Source of the DNA: Pedobacter lusitanus
GTDB taxonomy: Bacteria; Bacteroidota; Bacteroidia; Sphingobacteriales; Sphingobacteriaceae
Reading direction: 5' to 3'
Length of the DNA stretch: 64,000 nt
Assembly: GCF_040026395.1 (NCBI RefSeq)
Contig: NZ_CP157278.1
Location: forward strand, 3,844,001 to 3,908,000
Within the stretch, counting starts at the first letter, position 1. Every line of letters begins with the position of its first letter. This document shows, piece after piece, positions 34,227 through 43,868 of this stretch. Both the position numbers and the translations under genes were made by a program. The notes beneath the pieces are model-generated. The model was not told where the DNA came from. It saw only the letters and a program-made list of their open reading frames with translations, and did not search any database.

Positions 34227-35048
34227 ATGTATAATACTGTGTCAGTCCTTGGGGCAAACCCCGTAATCCGTCAGTTGGAATCCGTTCATTTACAGCGGGT
34301 AGTGGAAATAGAGATATTTTATCCTTCCGGCTTACTTGGAAATGAAAAACTAAATTTATTGCTGTTGAACGACGGTCAGGATGCTGATGGATTAGATTTG
34401 AAGGAGACGCTGAATAATTTATACGAAGATCAGAAAATTGAGCCTGTAGTTGTGGTTGCCATTAAAGCGTCTGCAGACCGGCTTCAGGAATACGGAGTTG
34501 CAGGAGTTCCTGACTTTGCAGGAAGAGGAGGAAAGGCTGCGGATTATACCAGATTCATCACTTCAGAATTAATGCCTTTTATAGAAAAAGAAGCCGGAAT
34601 GCCTTTTCTTGGTAAACGTGCCTTTGCCGGATGTTCACTTGGTGGACTTACAGCATTTGATATTGTCTGGAAGAATGATGGTTTTTTTGATATTGCCGGT
34701 GTCTTTTCAGGTTCTTTCTGGTGGAGGAAAAAAGATCTGAAAGATGGTTATACAGATAATGACCGGATTATGCATGAGGTTATCAGGGAAACTGAAAACC
34801 AGCCCTCAGTTAAGTTCTGGCTGATGACGGGTACAGAAGATGAAACTGCTGACCGCAACCGTAATTTCATCATTGACTCCATTGATGATACGATTGATAT
34901 TATCAAGGAACTAACCAAAAAGGGTTATAAAAGACAGGATGACATTTTTTATTATGAAATGGTGGGAGGTAAGCATAATGTAGCTACCTGGGCTAAAGCT
35001 ATTCCATCATTTTTATGCTGGGCTTTTGCCAGAAAAACGTTTTTGTAA
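34227..35048 (+). CDS. Putative esterase, alpha/beta hydrolase fold
   Basis: A 273-residue cytoplasmic hydrolase of the esterase-D type. The nucleophile elbow is AGCSLGGLTAF; acidic and His members are probably in TGTEDETADRN and GGKHNVATW. It lacks a signal peptide. It is transcribed away from the amide-ligase operon with a shared 226-base control region, and together with the first esterase brackets the cluster, as if two hydrolases act on ester or thioester intermediates. Substrate unknown. Confidence 0.88.
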   Translation: MYNTVSVLGANPVIRQLESVHLQRVVEIEIFYPSGLLGNEKLNLLLLNDGQDADGLDLKETLNNLYEDQKIEPVVVVAIKASADRLQEYGVAGVPDFAGRGGKAADYTRFITSELMPFIEKEAGMPFLGKRAFAGCSLGGLTAFDIVWKNDGFFDIAGVFSGSFWWRKKDLKDGYTDNDRIMHEVIRETENQPSVKFWLMTGTEDETADRNRNFIIDSIDDTIDIIKELTKKGYKRQDDIFYYEMVGGKHNVATWAKAIPSFLCWAFARKTFL

Positions 35049-35063
35049 AAGAAGATATTCATC

Positions 35064-35744
35064 TTAAGCCGGGGTTAAGACATCGCTTAGGGCCTGAATC
35101 TGATCTGACTGATGGATAAATATACCCTTTTGTTCATTTAATGATTGTGCCTGCATAACTTTTGCAACAGCCTCAACTTTGATGCTTCTGTATTTTTTCC
35201 ATTTACCAATCAGTAACGGATTGATAATATGCATCAGCCTGTTCATCATGCCCTCTCCAAAACGTTGCTGAGATCTTTTACTATCCAGTAGAGAAGGACG
35301 GTAGATATGAATGCTTTTAAAAGGAACATCTTTGAGATCCCTCTCTACTTCTCCTTTAGTTTTATTATAGAAAAAAGAAGAGTTTTTATCTGCACCCATT
35401 GCGGAAACCAAATGATAACTTTCTGCGCCATTGGTTTGTGCGATCCAGGCGATATCCAGTGGGTACTGATAATCTATCCGACGGTATTCTTTCTGGTCGG
35501 GGGTCTGACTTTTTGTGGTTCCCAGGCAGCAGAAAACAGCATCTCCTTTAATTTCTGCTGAATAATCACTAAGGCGGTTAAAATCAATAACCAGCTGATT
35601 TAATTTAGGATGTTGTATGTTCAGATTTTTGCGGACCAGTACAAGGACTTCTGTATAATTATTATCATTTAATAAGTCCTGCAGCAGGCAACTGCCTATT
35701 GATCCACTGGCACCAGCCAGTATTGCTTTCCTCTTCTTCTCCAT
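35064..35744 (-). CDS. NAD(P)-binding Rossmann-fold oxidoreductase
   Basis: A 226-residue protein of the atypical short-chain dehydrogenase type (HTATIP2/YbjT-like). The cofactor loop GASGSIG occupies residues 11-17, and YNKTKGEVERDL supplies the usual Tyr-Lys pair region. It converges on the esterase, with 15 bases between the stops, and there is no clear functional link. Substrate unknown. Confidence 0.85.
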   Translation of the reverse strand: MEKKRKAILAGASGSIGSCLLQDLLNDNNYTEVLVLVRKNLNIQHPKLNQLVIDFNRLSDYSAEIKGDAVFCCLGTTKSQTPDQKEYRRIDYQYPLDIAWIAQTNGAESYHLVSAMGADKNSSFFYNKTKGEVERDLKDVPFKSIHIYRPSLLDSKRSQQRFGEGMMNRLMHIINPLLIGKWKKYRSIKVEAVAKVMQAQSLNEQKGIFIHQSDQIQALSDVLTPA

Positions 35745-35956
35745 TTTAAACAGTCAGTGAGTTTAGATTAATATTTTAAATATCACGTTTTCTGTTAAAA
35801 GAATGGGTGTTATCATTTTCTTTCTTTGCGGATTATACGTTTTTGTGACAGAAATAAGTTTATCGGCCGAAAAGAAAATTGGCAATATCAAACATTTTTA
35901 TGCTAAATATATTGACATTGCCCTAGTTAATAGGCTGATATATCAATTATTTACGT

Positions 35957-35964
35957 TATCTTTG
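35957..35964 (+). promoter_or_regulatory. Predicted -7 box of typA
   Basis: TATCTTTG matches TAnnTTTG 22 bases before the typA ATG; a weak CTG at 35935-35937 lies 19 bases upstream in the -33 position. Confidence 0.5.
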
Positions 35965-35986
35965 CGCCAAAATTTAGGCGCATTTT

Positions 35987-37789
35987 ATGCAAAAAATAAG
36001 AAACATAGCTATTATAGCACACGTTGACCACGGTAAAACTACATTGGTTGATAAGATTTTACACACTTGTTCTATTTTTCGTGACAACGAGCAGACAGGT
36101 GACTTAATACTTGACAATAACGACCTGGAAAGAGAACGTGGTATTACCATCGTATCTAAAAACGTTTCAGTAATGTATAAAGATGTTAAAATTAACATCA
36201 TTGATACACCTGGTCACGCCGATTTTGGTGGTGAGGTTGAACGTGTATTAAAAATGGCTGATGGTGTATTGTTGTTATGTGATGCTTTTGAAGGTGCAAT
36301 GCCTCAGACTCGTTTCGTAACTCAGAAAGCTTTGGCTTTAGGTTTGAAACCAATTGTTGTTGTAAATAAAGTAGATAAAGAAAACTGTCGTCCTGAAGAG
36401 GTTTATGAGCAGATTTTTGAATTGTTCTTTAACCTTGAAGCTACAGAAGATCAATTGGATTTCCCTGTAATCTATGGTTCATCTAAACAAGGATGGATGA
36501 GTACTGATTACACTAAACCAACTACAGATATTTTCCCTTTATTAGATGCGGTTGTTGCTAATATTCCAGCGCCGAAATTACTTGAGGGATCACTTCAGAT
36601 GCAGATCACTTCGTTAGATTATTCATCTTTCGTAGGTCGTATCGCAGTTGGGCGTGTTCACCGCGGATCGATTAAAGAAAACCAGCCGGTTACTTTAATT
36701 AAACGTGATGGTAAAATGGTAAAATCAAGAGTAAAAGAATTATATACTTTCGAAGGATTGGGTAAAATTCGTACTACTGAAGTAAGTTCAGGTGATATCT
36801 GTGCAGTTGTAGGTATTGATGGATTTGATATCGGTGATACAATTGCTGATTTTGATGCTCCTGAGCAATTGCCTGTAATCAAGATTGATGAGCCGACAAT
36901 GAACATGTTGTTCACGATCAATAACTCACCATTCTTTGGTAAAGAAGGTAAATTTGTTACATCTCAACGTATTAAAGAACGTTTGTACAAAGAGATGGAG
37001 AAAAATCTTGCACTGAAAGTTGTTGAAACTGAATCTCCTGATGCATATCTGGTATACGGAAGGGGTATTCTGCATTTATCAGTATTAATCGAGACTATGC
37101 GTCGCGAAGGATATGAAATTCAGGTAGGACAGCCACAGGTTATTATCAAAGAAATTGATGGTAAAAAATGTGAGCCGGTTGAGACGCTGATCGTAGATGT
37201 TCCTGGTGAAGTTGCTGGTAAAGTAATTGAGCTGGTTACTCAACGTAAAGGTGAATTACTGATCATGGAACCAAAAGGAGATTTACAGCATTTAGAGTTT
37301 GAAATCCCTGCACGTGGTATCATCGGATTGAGAAATAACGTGTTAACTGCTACAGGTGGTGAAGCGATTATGGCTCACCGTTTCAAAGCTTACGAGCCTT
37401 GGAAAGGTACTATTCCGGGAAGATTGAATGGTGTATTGGTTTCTATGGAAAAAGGAAGCACAACAGCTTATTCAATTGATAAATTACAGGATCGTGGTCG
37501 TTTCTTCGTTGATCCGGGTGTTGATGTTTATGAAGGTCAGATTATGGGTGAGCACATCCGTGATAATGATTTAGTAGTAAACATTGTTAAAGGAAAAGCT
37601 TTAACTAACATGCGTGCATCAGGTACAGATGATAGTAACCGTATTGCTCCTGCAATTAAGTTCTCTCTGGAAGAAGCGATGGAATATATCCAGGCTGATG
37701 AGTACATTGAAATCACTCCGTTAAGTATGCGTTTACGTAAAATCTATTTAACTGAGAACGAACGTAAAATCAAAGGTAAAAACTTATAA
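35987..37789 (+). CDS. typA: Translational GTPase TypA/BipA
   Basis: A 600-residue ribosome-binding GTPase of the EF-G superfamily. The G1 loop is AHVDHGKTTLVD, the switch II/G3 motif DTPGHADFGGEV, and G4 NKVDKENCRPEE. The later domains include GRGILHLSVLIETMRREGYE and the TypA-specific C-terminal region (SMEKGSTTAYSIDKLQDRG). It helps 50S assembly and growth at low temperature in other bacteria. A clean terminator follows. Confidence 0.97.
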   Translation: MQKIRNIAIIAHVDHGKTTLVDKILHTCSIFRDNEQTGDLILDNNDLERERGITIVSKNVSVMYKDVKINIIDTPGHADFGGEVERVLKMADGVLLLCDAFEGAMPQTRFVTQKALALGLKPIVVVNKVDKENCRPEEVYEQIFELFFNLEATEDQLDFPVIYGSSKQGWMSTDYTKPTTDIFPLLDAVVANIPAPKLLEGSLQMQITSLDYSSFVGRIAVGRVHRGSIKENQPVTLIKRDGKMVKSRVKELYTFEGLGKIRTTEVSSGDICAVVGIDGFDIGDTIADFDAPEQLPVIKIDEPTMNMLFTINNSPFFGKEGKFVTSQRIKERLYKEMEKNLALKVVETESPDAYLVYGRGILHLSVLIETMRREGYEIQVGQPQVIIKEIDGKKCEPVETLIVDVPGEVAGKVIELVTQRKGELLIMEPKGDLQHLEFEIPARGIIGLRNNVLTATGGEAIMAHRFKAYEPWKGTIPGRLNGVLVSMEKGSTTAYSIDKLQDRGRFFVDPGVDVYEGQIMGEHIRDNDLVVNIVKGKALTNMRASGTDDSNRIAPAIKFSLEEAMEYIQADEYIEITPLSMRLRKIYLTENERKIKGKNL

Positions 37790-37809
37790 TACCTTATAAA
37801 ATAAGATGA

Positions 37810-37845
37810 AGCCCGTAAGCATTTGCTTACGGGCTTTTGTTTTTA
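37810..37845 (+). terminator. Rho-independent terminator of typA
   Basis: AGCCCGTAAGC at 37810-37820 pairs with GCTTACGGGCT at 37825-37835 over the tetraloop ATTT, followed by TTTGTTTTT. Confidence 0.95.
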
Positions 37846-37988
37846 AGCTAAATTTTGAGCTGACTGGGTAGTGTTTTTCCTGGGATTCATATTATAGATA
37901 AAAACTATGATAATCAGATTTAGTAATAGATAATTGTGTAATACTAACATATCTTTCCTGCAGAAATCATTTAAATTTTCAAATTTCT

Positions 37989-37996
37989 TAGTTTTG
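37989..37996 (+). promoter_or_regulatory. Possible -7 box of the SDR gene
   Basis: TAGTTTTG fits TAnnTTTG and lies 19 bases before the ATG at 38016. No convincing -33 box. Confidence 0.4.
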
Positions 37997-38015
37997 CTTT
38001 CAATAAAATAATATT

Positions 38016-38732
38016 ATGGAATCTTTAAGAGGAAAAAATGCGCTGATTACAGGTGCAGGTAAAGGAATTGGTCGTGCTGTGGCTATAGCACTGGCACAGG
38101 AAGGTGTGAATGTGGGCCTGATTGCAAGAACAGCAGCTGATCTGCAAAATCTGGCTGAAGAGCTGAAAGCTTTTAATGTGCAGATTGCAATTGCTGCTGC
38201 AGACGTATCTTCCATTGATTCCGTGAATACAGCTGTTACAAAGATCAAAGCTGATTTAGGTGTAATTGATATTTTGATCAATAATGCCGGAACAAGTACT
38301 TTTGGTTCATTTATGGAACTGGAGCCTGCCAGATGGGAAGAAATTGTTAAAGTAAATTTATTTGGTGTTTATTATGTGACGCGTGCTGTTTTGCCTGAAA
38401 TGATCGACAGAAAAACAGGTGATATCGTGAATATCTCTTCGACGGCAGGTCAGCGTGGAGCTCCGGTAACCAGTGCTTACAGTGCATCTAAATTTGGTTT
38501 AATCGGACTTTCTGAATCCCTGATGCAGGAAGTTCGCAAGCATAATATCAGAGTAACTACTTTAACGCCAAGTACAGTAGCGACTGATCTGGCAAAAGAG
38601 CTGAAACTTACCGATGGAAATCCTGACAAAGTTATGCAACCCGAAGATCTGGCAGAATTAATAGTTAGTCAATTGAAATTAAGCCGGAGAGTTTTTGTGA
38701 AGGAAGCCGGACTCTGGTCTACAAACCCATAA
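38016..38732 (+). CDS. Short-chain dehydrogenase/reductase (3-ketoacyl-ACP reductase-like)
   Basis: A 238-residue classical SDR. The cofactor loop is GAGKGIG (about residues 12-18), NNAG follows in [10 protein letters not shown], and the catalytic triad is in NISSTAGQ and YSASKFG. It resembles FabG-type 3-oxoacyl reductases, but the family covers many substrates and no fatty-acid genes adjoin it. The next gene starts one base after its stop. Confidence 0.9.
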   Translation: MESLRGKNALITGAGKGIGRAVAIALAQEGVNVGLIARTAADLQNLAEELKAFNVQIAIAAADVSSIDSVNTAVTKIKADLGVIDILINNAGTSTFGSFMELEPARWEEIVKVNLFGVYYVTRAVLPEMIDRKTGDIVNISSTAGQRGAPVTSAYSASKFGLIGLSESLMQEVRKHNIRVTTLTPSTVATDLAKELKLTDGNPDKVMQPEDLAELIVSQLKLSRRVFVKEAGLWSTNP

Positions 38733-38733
38733 T

Positions 38734-39951
38734 ATGAAACGGATTCTATACCTGCTTGCGGCAGTTGTTTTATTGGTTGTTCTGCTTTTTGCCATGTTGT
38801 TTACCTGGCGCCCGGAACTGGTGCGGGTTGTGCGTTATCAATCGCCGGATGCCAATACCTATAAGATATTTCCGCAGGCTGTGATTCAGCCGTCAGATAC
38901 GGCTTTTCATTTTGTAAAAGCTGCGGTAAACAGAGATGATCTGGATACCCTTCATGTGCTGAACTGGAAAAATGAATCCGTTCCTTTTACTACCTATCTT
39001 AAAGATGGGAAGGCTAATCTTTTTATGGTGATCCGGAATGATACCATTATCTATCAGAGATTTGCTCCCGGATATAGTGATACTACGCTGACTACACTTT
39101 TCTCTGTAGCGAAAACTATGGTTTCCATAATGGTTGGTGAAGCTCTTGAAGAAGGGAAAATCAAAAGCCTGGATGATAAACTGGTTAACTATGTTCCTGA
39201 ATTAAAAGTGAATCCTGCATTTAACGGTATTACTTTAAAGAATTTGCTGGAAATGAAGTCTGGTCTGGAATTTAAGGATGTGTACGGTGGTTTGATAGCT
39301 GCATTTTTATCAGATGAAGCTAAATATTATTATACAGATGATATTAAAAAAGAGCTGATTAATGTCAAAGCAGCGAACGCACCCGGTACTGTCTGGAAGT
39401 ATAAAAGTATTGATGCCTTTCTGCTGACCTGGGCTCTGGAAAATGCAACCGGAAAAAAAGCCGCCGCTTATTTCCAGGATAAGATCTGGAAAAAAATAGG
39501 TACTGCTTATCCGGCGGGTTTTGGTCTGGATCATGAAAATGGGTTGGCCAATACTGCCAGCAGATTTCAGTCTACAGCGATTGATCTGGCCAAGCTGGGC
39601 CGTCTGTATTTAAATAAGGGAAAGTATAATGGAAATCAGGTCATTTCTGCCGATTGGGTTATACAATCTGTTAATCTGGGGAATGACATCCCGGCAAACT
39701 CCAAAGGCTGGCAGAAGTCAGCGCATCATTATTTATGGTGGGTGCCTCAGCAGGGTATTAACGGAGATTATGCAGCAGAAGGTATGAGAGGACAAAGATT
39801 ATATATTGATCCTTTAACCCGTACAATTATAGTCCAGTTTTCGGGTAAAGGGGCAGGGGGATATCCTTTCAGAAAGATCAGCCGTTATTTATCAGGTTTG
39901 CCGTTTACCTATCCGGCTGAATTGCCCTCAGAATCTGCTATAAGTCAATAA
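38734..39951 (+). CDS. Beta-lactamase-related serine hydrolase, membrane-anchored
   Basis: A 405-residue protein with one N-terminal membrane helix (about 3-24) and a class C beta-lactamase fold. The nucleophile motif is S124-V-A-K127 and the second motif YKS (in WKYKSIDAF). The C-terminal part contains the HHYLWWVP and GGYPFRK segments. It is co-transcribed with the SDR, one base apart. It is probably a periplasmic esterase or peptidase; a resistance role is not indicated. Confidence 0.88.
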   Translation: MKRILYLLAAVVLLVVLLFAMLFTWRPELVRVVRYQSPDANTYKIFPQAVIQPSDTAFHFVKAAVNRDDLDTLHVLNWKNESVPFTTYLKDGKANLFMVIRNDTIIYQRFAPGYSDTTLTTLFSVAKTMVSIMVGEALEEGKIKSLDDKLVNYVPELKVNPAFNGITLKNLLEMKSGLEFKDVYGGLIAAFLSDEAKYYYTDDIKKELINVKAANAPGTVWKYKSIDAFLLTWALENATGKKAAAYFQDKIWKKIGTAYPAGFGLDHENGLANTASRFQSTAIDLAKLGRLYLNKGKYNGNQVISADWVIQSVNLGNDIPANSKGWQKSAHHYLWWVPQQGINGDYAAEGMRGQRLYIDPLTRTIIVQFSGKGAGGYPFRKISRYLSGLPFTYPAELPSESAISQ

Positions 39952-40013
39952 GAAGCTGTGTAGTCTCAATAAATTAAGAAACCGGATCAAATAATAATAA
40001 CCAGGTGGTTGTT

Positions 40014-40745
40014 TTATTCAAATAAGAAACGGAAATAGGATTCAGGATTGTCCAGAAAACTTTTGGTCAGCTGATAATGCTCCGTATCCTTATAACTTGT
40101 TTCTTCAGGACCATTTTCAGTAAAATTATAAATACTGGCATTGGGATAACAGAGCAGCATAGGCGAGTGCGTAGCAATCAGAAACTGGGCTTTGCCTGAT
40201 TTTTCCAGGTTGTTGATAATAGACATAAAAGTCATTAGCCTGTTGGGTGAAAGGGCGGCTTCGGGCTCATCCAGAATATAAATACCACTATGAAACTGAT
40301 TGCTGAACAGAGAGAGAAAAGACTCTCCGTGAGATTGCTGATGAAGTGATTTTCCGCCATAAGCCCCTAATACACGTGCATCTTCAGCTGCTATTTCGTC
40401 GATATAATCTGCGAAATTAAAAAAGCTCTCTGCGCGCATGAAAAAGCCCTGATTTATGCGTTTGGGGGTCCATCCTAAAGTTAAATGTGAGCTCAATGGT
40501 GTTTCGTAACCATCGAAATTCTGTGCTGCGTTTAAATTATGATTGCGGTTTCCTCCTCTTAAACTGAATCCGCATTGCTCAGCAATAGCCTCCATTAAAG
40601 TTGATTTTCCCGAGCCGTTTTCTCCGACAAAGAAAGTGACGTTATTTCTCAGCGTCAGATTTATACCTTCCTTAAAAGCCGGAATAGCAAAAGGGTATTC
40701 GTCTATTGCGATTTTAGGTAGTGATATATGAGAAAGGAAAGGCAT
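40014..40745 (-). CDS. ABC-type ATPase, RecF/SMC-like AAA domain
   Basis: A 243-residue soluble ATPase. Walker A is GENGSGKST (41-49), the signature region reads SHGESFLSLF and Walker B is GIYILDEPEAAL followed by an ATHSPML switch. The arrangement with no transport or coiled-coil domain matches the COG3910-type AAA family, whose function is obscure. No partner nuclease gene lies next to it, so an anti-phage role is not supported. A short run of polysaccharide genes follows on the same strand. Confidence 0.88.
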   Translation of the reverse strand: MPFLSHISLPKIAIDEYPFAIPAFKEGINLTLRNNVTFFVGENGSGKSTLMEAIAEQCGFSLRGGNRNHNLNAAQNFDGYETPLSSHLTLGWTPKRINQGFFMRAESFFNFADYIDEIAAEDARVLGAYGGKSLHQQSHGESFLSLFSNQFHSGIYILDEPEAALSPNRLMTFMSIINNLEKSGKAQFLIATHSPMLLCYPNASIYNFTENGPEETSYKDTEHYQLTKSFLDNPESYFRFLFE

Positions 40746-40772
40746 AGGCAGCAGAGATGAAGATCAGACAGA

Positions 40773-41525
40773 TTAGTCGTTTGTTCTTTTATGCTTTACA
40801 TAATACTGTGTCAGATTAACAGCTATCCAGAAGTGATTAATCAGGTTTGGGAGGAATCCGTAGTACTTTTGAAATATGCGGAAGCGTTCCTTTAAGCTGG
40901 CCAGATGTTTTTGTTTGGAAATACCTCCAACCAGATATTTAGCTACATAAAGCTGTGTATTCACAATGCTGGAAGCTTTTTTAGCTGCTTTAATGATCCA
41001 GTCGATATCCGAACTGTATTTATATTGCAGGTCATAGGGTTCTGTTAAGCTGCGTTTAACATAAATCGCCTGATGGCTGATGCTCATTCCATGTTTAAAA
41101 CTGCGCCAGCTGAAACATTCAGGAGCACGGTGTCTTCTTTGTCCCAGGCTCTGCCAGTTATCATTAAACATTTCCGTTTCCCCATAATAAATATCTGCTC
41201 CGGGGGCAGTTTCAAATATTTCAGTCACAGTTTCAGGTGCATAAATCTCATCTCCCGAATTCATAAACAGGACATAATCTCCTGTTGCCAGTTTCAGACC
41301 CTTATTCATTGCATCATAAATTCCTTTGTCTTTTTCAGAGATGAACTGGCCGAGGCGGGATTTGTATTTATAGATAATATCTTTTGTCCCGTCAGTAGAA
41401 GCCCCGTCAATAATAATATACTCAATATTCGGGTACGTCTGATTTAATACAGAGCGCATAGTCCGTTCAATATCCCTTACATTATTATATACGATGGTAA
41501 TGACACTAAGTTTTGGCTGCAGCAT
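40773..41525 (-). CDS. Glycosyltransferase family 2
   Basis: A 250-residue GT-A fold glycosyltransferase. The N-terminal LSVITIVYNN and IIDGASTDGTKDI motif and the acidic MNSGDEIY region are clear. The C-terminal part has no membrane helix. It resembles WcaA-like enzymes that add a sugar during polysaccharide assembly. It lies 19 bases downstream of a GT4 gene on the same strand. Sugar donor and acceptor unknown. Confidence 0.92.
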   Translation of the reverse strand: MLQPKLSVITIVYNNVRDIERTMRSVLNQTYPNIEYIIIDGASTDGTKDIIYKYKSRLGQFISEKDKGIYDAMNKGLKLATGDYVLFMNSGDEIYAPETVTEIFETAPGADIYYGETEMFNDNWQSLGQRRHRAPECFSWRSFKHGMSISHQAIYVKRSLTEPYDLQYKYSSDIDWIIKAAKKASSIVNTQLYVAKYLVGGISKQKHLASLKERFRIFQKYYGFLPNLINHFWIAVNLTQYYVKHKRTND

Positions 41526-41544
41526 GAAGGATAAATATAATGAG

Positions 41545-42816
41545 TTAATGAGGATGTAAATTGATCAGAGACTGGTATAAACTGATATGTTTTTCAGCAA
41601 TTACTTCTTCCGAAAAATGAGTAAGTATAGTTAGCCTGGCTTGTTTTTGAATTTCGGCAGCACTTTCCTCATGGTATAGCCATTCCATTCCGGTAGCCAG
41701 ATCTTCTGAAGATTCATAGTCTGCCAGATAACCATTAACCAGATGCTCTACCATATCAGGAATTCCACCTGTTTTAAACGCGACTACGGGAGTTGCACAA
41801 GAAAGACTCTCCATAACCGTATTCGGAAGATTATCTTCCAGAGAGGGGGTGATAAACGCGTCAGCAGCAGAATAACATTTAGCCAGGTGATCGTCATTAT
41901 CTATTTTGCCCAGAAAGGTTGTTTTAAATGGGAAAACGGGCATGTCTGTATTATCCTTATTGCCGAAAATGAGCAGTTCGATGTTTTCTTTTACAATGCC
42001 GGGTCTGTTTGCCAGGTCGTTCATGGCCTCAATCAGGTAGGTTGTGCCTTTATGTTTGTCATTTTTAGAGGGCATAAAGCCACTCATTAAGACGAATTTC
42101 TCAGGGGATATCTTTAGTAGTTTTTTGGCCTCCGCTTTTACATAAGGCTTAAAAACATTTGTTTCAATAGTATTGGGGATAACGGTTACTTCCCTTGCCC
42201 CCATGAGGCTGCTGAATTTTACAGATCTGGCCATCCAGTGGCTTGGAGCGACGATATGAAAGGGGAGGTTTGCGTATCCCTTTTTTTTGCTTACCCAGTT
42301 CCAGTGGGAGATGTCGTTTTTACCGCTTATTTTCAGCAGTGGACAAAAGCCGCATTGCTTATGAAAATTCTCGCAGGAGTAGCGTACATGGCATCCGCCG
42401 GTAAAGGCGTTGCTGTCATGAAAAGTCCATACGATTGGTTTGTCCAGTTCTTCCAGTTCGGCCAGGTCCTTAGGTCTTAAAAAGCCATGATTGATCCAGT
42501 GAATATGAATGAGATCGGCTTCCTGCAGTGCTTTGCTGGAGATTACAGATCTGCCAAACCATTGTAAAGAAAAAGGAGTTTTAAGGGCTTTGGTGAGGCC
42601 TTTGGCCAGGTATCTTTCCGAGAGGATATTAAAAATAGCTTTTCCTTTCTGGAAGGGGTTTTTGCTGAATGAATCAGCTTTTGAGCTTTCTTTAAACTGA
42701 TAATAAACCATGACACGCGATTCGACGCCACTGGTTTGCAGCGCGTCACTTAACCTGAGGCAAGCCCTTCCGGCGCCTCCGTTTCCTTCGTATGTATTTA
42801 AATGGATTACTTTCAA
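41545..42816 (-). CDS. Glycosyltransferase family 4
   Basis: A 423-residue GT-B glycosyltransferase. The nucleotide-binding N-terminal motif NTYEGNGGAGRACLRL and the C-terminal SLEDNLPNTVMESLSCATPVVAFKTGG with the E-x7-E motif are standard for GT4. The HVRYSCENFHKQCGFC segment is a Cys-rich insertion seen in some colanic-acid-type enzymes. It probably works with the adjacent GT2 in surface polysaccharide synthesis. The predicted promoter leaves almost no leader before the ATG. Confidence 0.92.
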   Translation of the reverse strand: MKVIHLNTYEGNGGAGRACLRLSDALQTSGVESRVMVYYQFKESSKADSFSKNPFQKGKAIFNILSERYLAKGLTKALKTPFSLQWFGRSVISSKALQEADLIHIHWINHGFLRPKDLAELEELDKPIVWTFHDSNAFTGGCHVRYSCENFHKQCGFCPLLKISGKNDISHWNWVSKKKGYANLPFHIVAPSHWMARSVKFSSLMGAREVTVIPNTIETNVFKPYVKAEAKKLLKISPEKFVLMSGFMPSKNDKHKGTTYLIEAMNDLANRPGIVKENIELLIFGNKDNTDMPVFPFKTTFLGKIDNDDHLAKCYSAADAFITPSLEDNLPNTVMESLSCATPVVAFKTGGIPDMVEHLVNGYLADYESSEDLATGMEWLYHEESAAEIQKQARLTILTHFSEEVIAEKHISLYQSLINLHPH

Positions 42817-42821
42817 CAGCT

Positions 42822-42829
42822 CAAAATTA
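42822..42829 (-). promoter_or_regulatory. Possible -7 box of the GT4 gene
   Basis: The minus strand reads TAATTTTG five bases before the ATG of the GT4 gene, so the predicted message would be almost leaderless. No -33 box is evident. Confidence 0.35.
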
Positions 42830-43060
42830 CATATAATTGTTATCCTTAGCGCTTATAAACAATTTTATCCGCTAAATTTAGGCACCTTCTTAAAAAACCT
42901 ATTGTTTTCAGCTGAATATAATTATTTTTACGCCTCCCAAAATAAGCAATTGAGATATATTTTTCTTTCATAACGCAGGATTACAGCATACTAGTACCCC
43001 GGTTTAACGTTATCTGTCAGAAGAGTAGAAAAAAACGAAAACCAGAAAAGAAAACAGCGC

Positions 43061-43813
43061 ATGGATAACCTTTTAACAGACAGACAATTTTGGGTAAATT
43101 ATTGGGAAAGTAAAACGGGATTGTCGGTTAATATCCCTGCAAATTATTTATTTCATCAGGAGCTTGGTTCTATAGTGAATACCCAAAAGGTAAAAACTGC
43201 GATAGAGCTTGGAGGTTTTCCCGGCTATTACGCTGTCTTTCTTAAAAAGTATCTGAAGCTTGATGTTACGCTGCTGGATTATTTCGTTCATCAGCCCGTA
43301 ACGAACTCTTTGCTTGAGGCAAATAAGCTGACAGAGAGTGATATTCATATTATTGAGACCGATCTCTTCAACCATCAGGAGACCCGGCAGTATGACCTGG
43401 TTTTATCCTGTGGTCTTATTGAGCATTTCAATGATACTGCGGATATTATTCAGCGGCATATTGATTTCGTAAAACCTGGGGGGACTCTTTTTATAACGCT
43501 TCCTAACTTCAATGCAGTTAACGGATGGTTTCAAAAATCCTTTGACCGTGCCAATTACGACAAGCACAACATTAGTTGTATGGACCCTGAACTTCTGGCA
43601 TCCATCTGCAGAAAAGCTGGCCTTGAGGTAATCCAGTCCAAATACTTTGGGCATTTCAGTGTGTGGCTTGAGAATGAAAAACAAAGATCCGCTGGTGTAA
43701 AACTCTTAAAGAAATCCATCTGGCTGGCCGGGAAAGTATTCACAAAAATATTCCCTTTCAACTCCCGTCAGTTGTCCCCTTACATTATCCTGGAGGCTAG
43801 AAAACAGAAATAG
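43061..43813 (+). CDS. Class I SAM-dependent methyltransferase
   Basis: A 250-residue Rossmann-fold methyltransferase. The SAM motif is AIELGGFPGYYA (motif I with a GxPG variation), and LSCGLIEHFND is the post-I motif. It stands alone on the plus strand between divergent glycosyltransferases, with a long repeat-rich noncoding region behind it. A role in modifying a polysaccharide or a lipid-linked sugar fits the setting; the substrate is unknown. Confidence 0.85.
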   Translation: MDNLLTDRQFWVNYWESKTGLSVNIPANYLFHQELGSIVNTQKVKTAIELGGFPGYYAVFLKKYLKLDVTLLDYFVHQPVTNSLLEANKLTESDIHIIETDLFNHQETRQYDLVLSCGLIEHFNDTADIIQRHIDFVKPGGTLFITLPNFNAVNGWFQKSFDRANYDKHNISCMDPELLASICRKAGLEVIQSKYFGHFSVWLENEKQRSAGVKLLKKSIWLAGKVFTKIFPFNSRQLSPYIILEARKQK

Positions 43814-43868
43814 TTAGAACTTATTCAGTGAGTCCGTTCAAATAGTTGTTCCTGTAAAACAGGCGATC

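Noticed and set aside
35803..36027. Possible 74-residue protein upstream of and overlapping typA
   Set aside because: It runs over the typA promoter and start, has an unusual composition and no family match; the typA start and its -7 box are much better supported.
40014..40745. Anti-phage ATPase system (retron/OLD-like)
   Set aside because: There is no adjacent nuclease, reverse transcriptase or effector gene; neighbours are polysaccharide and hydrolase genes.
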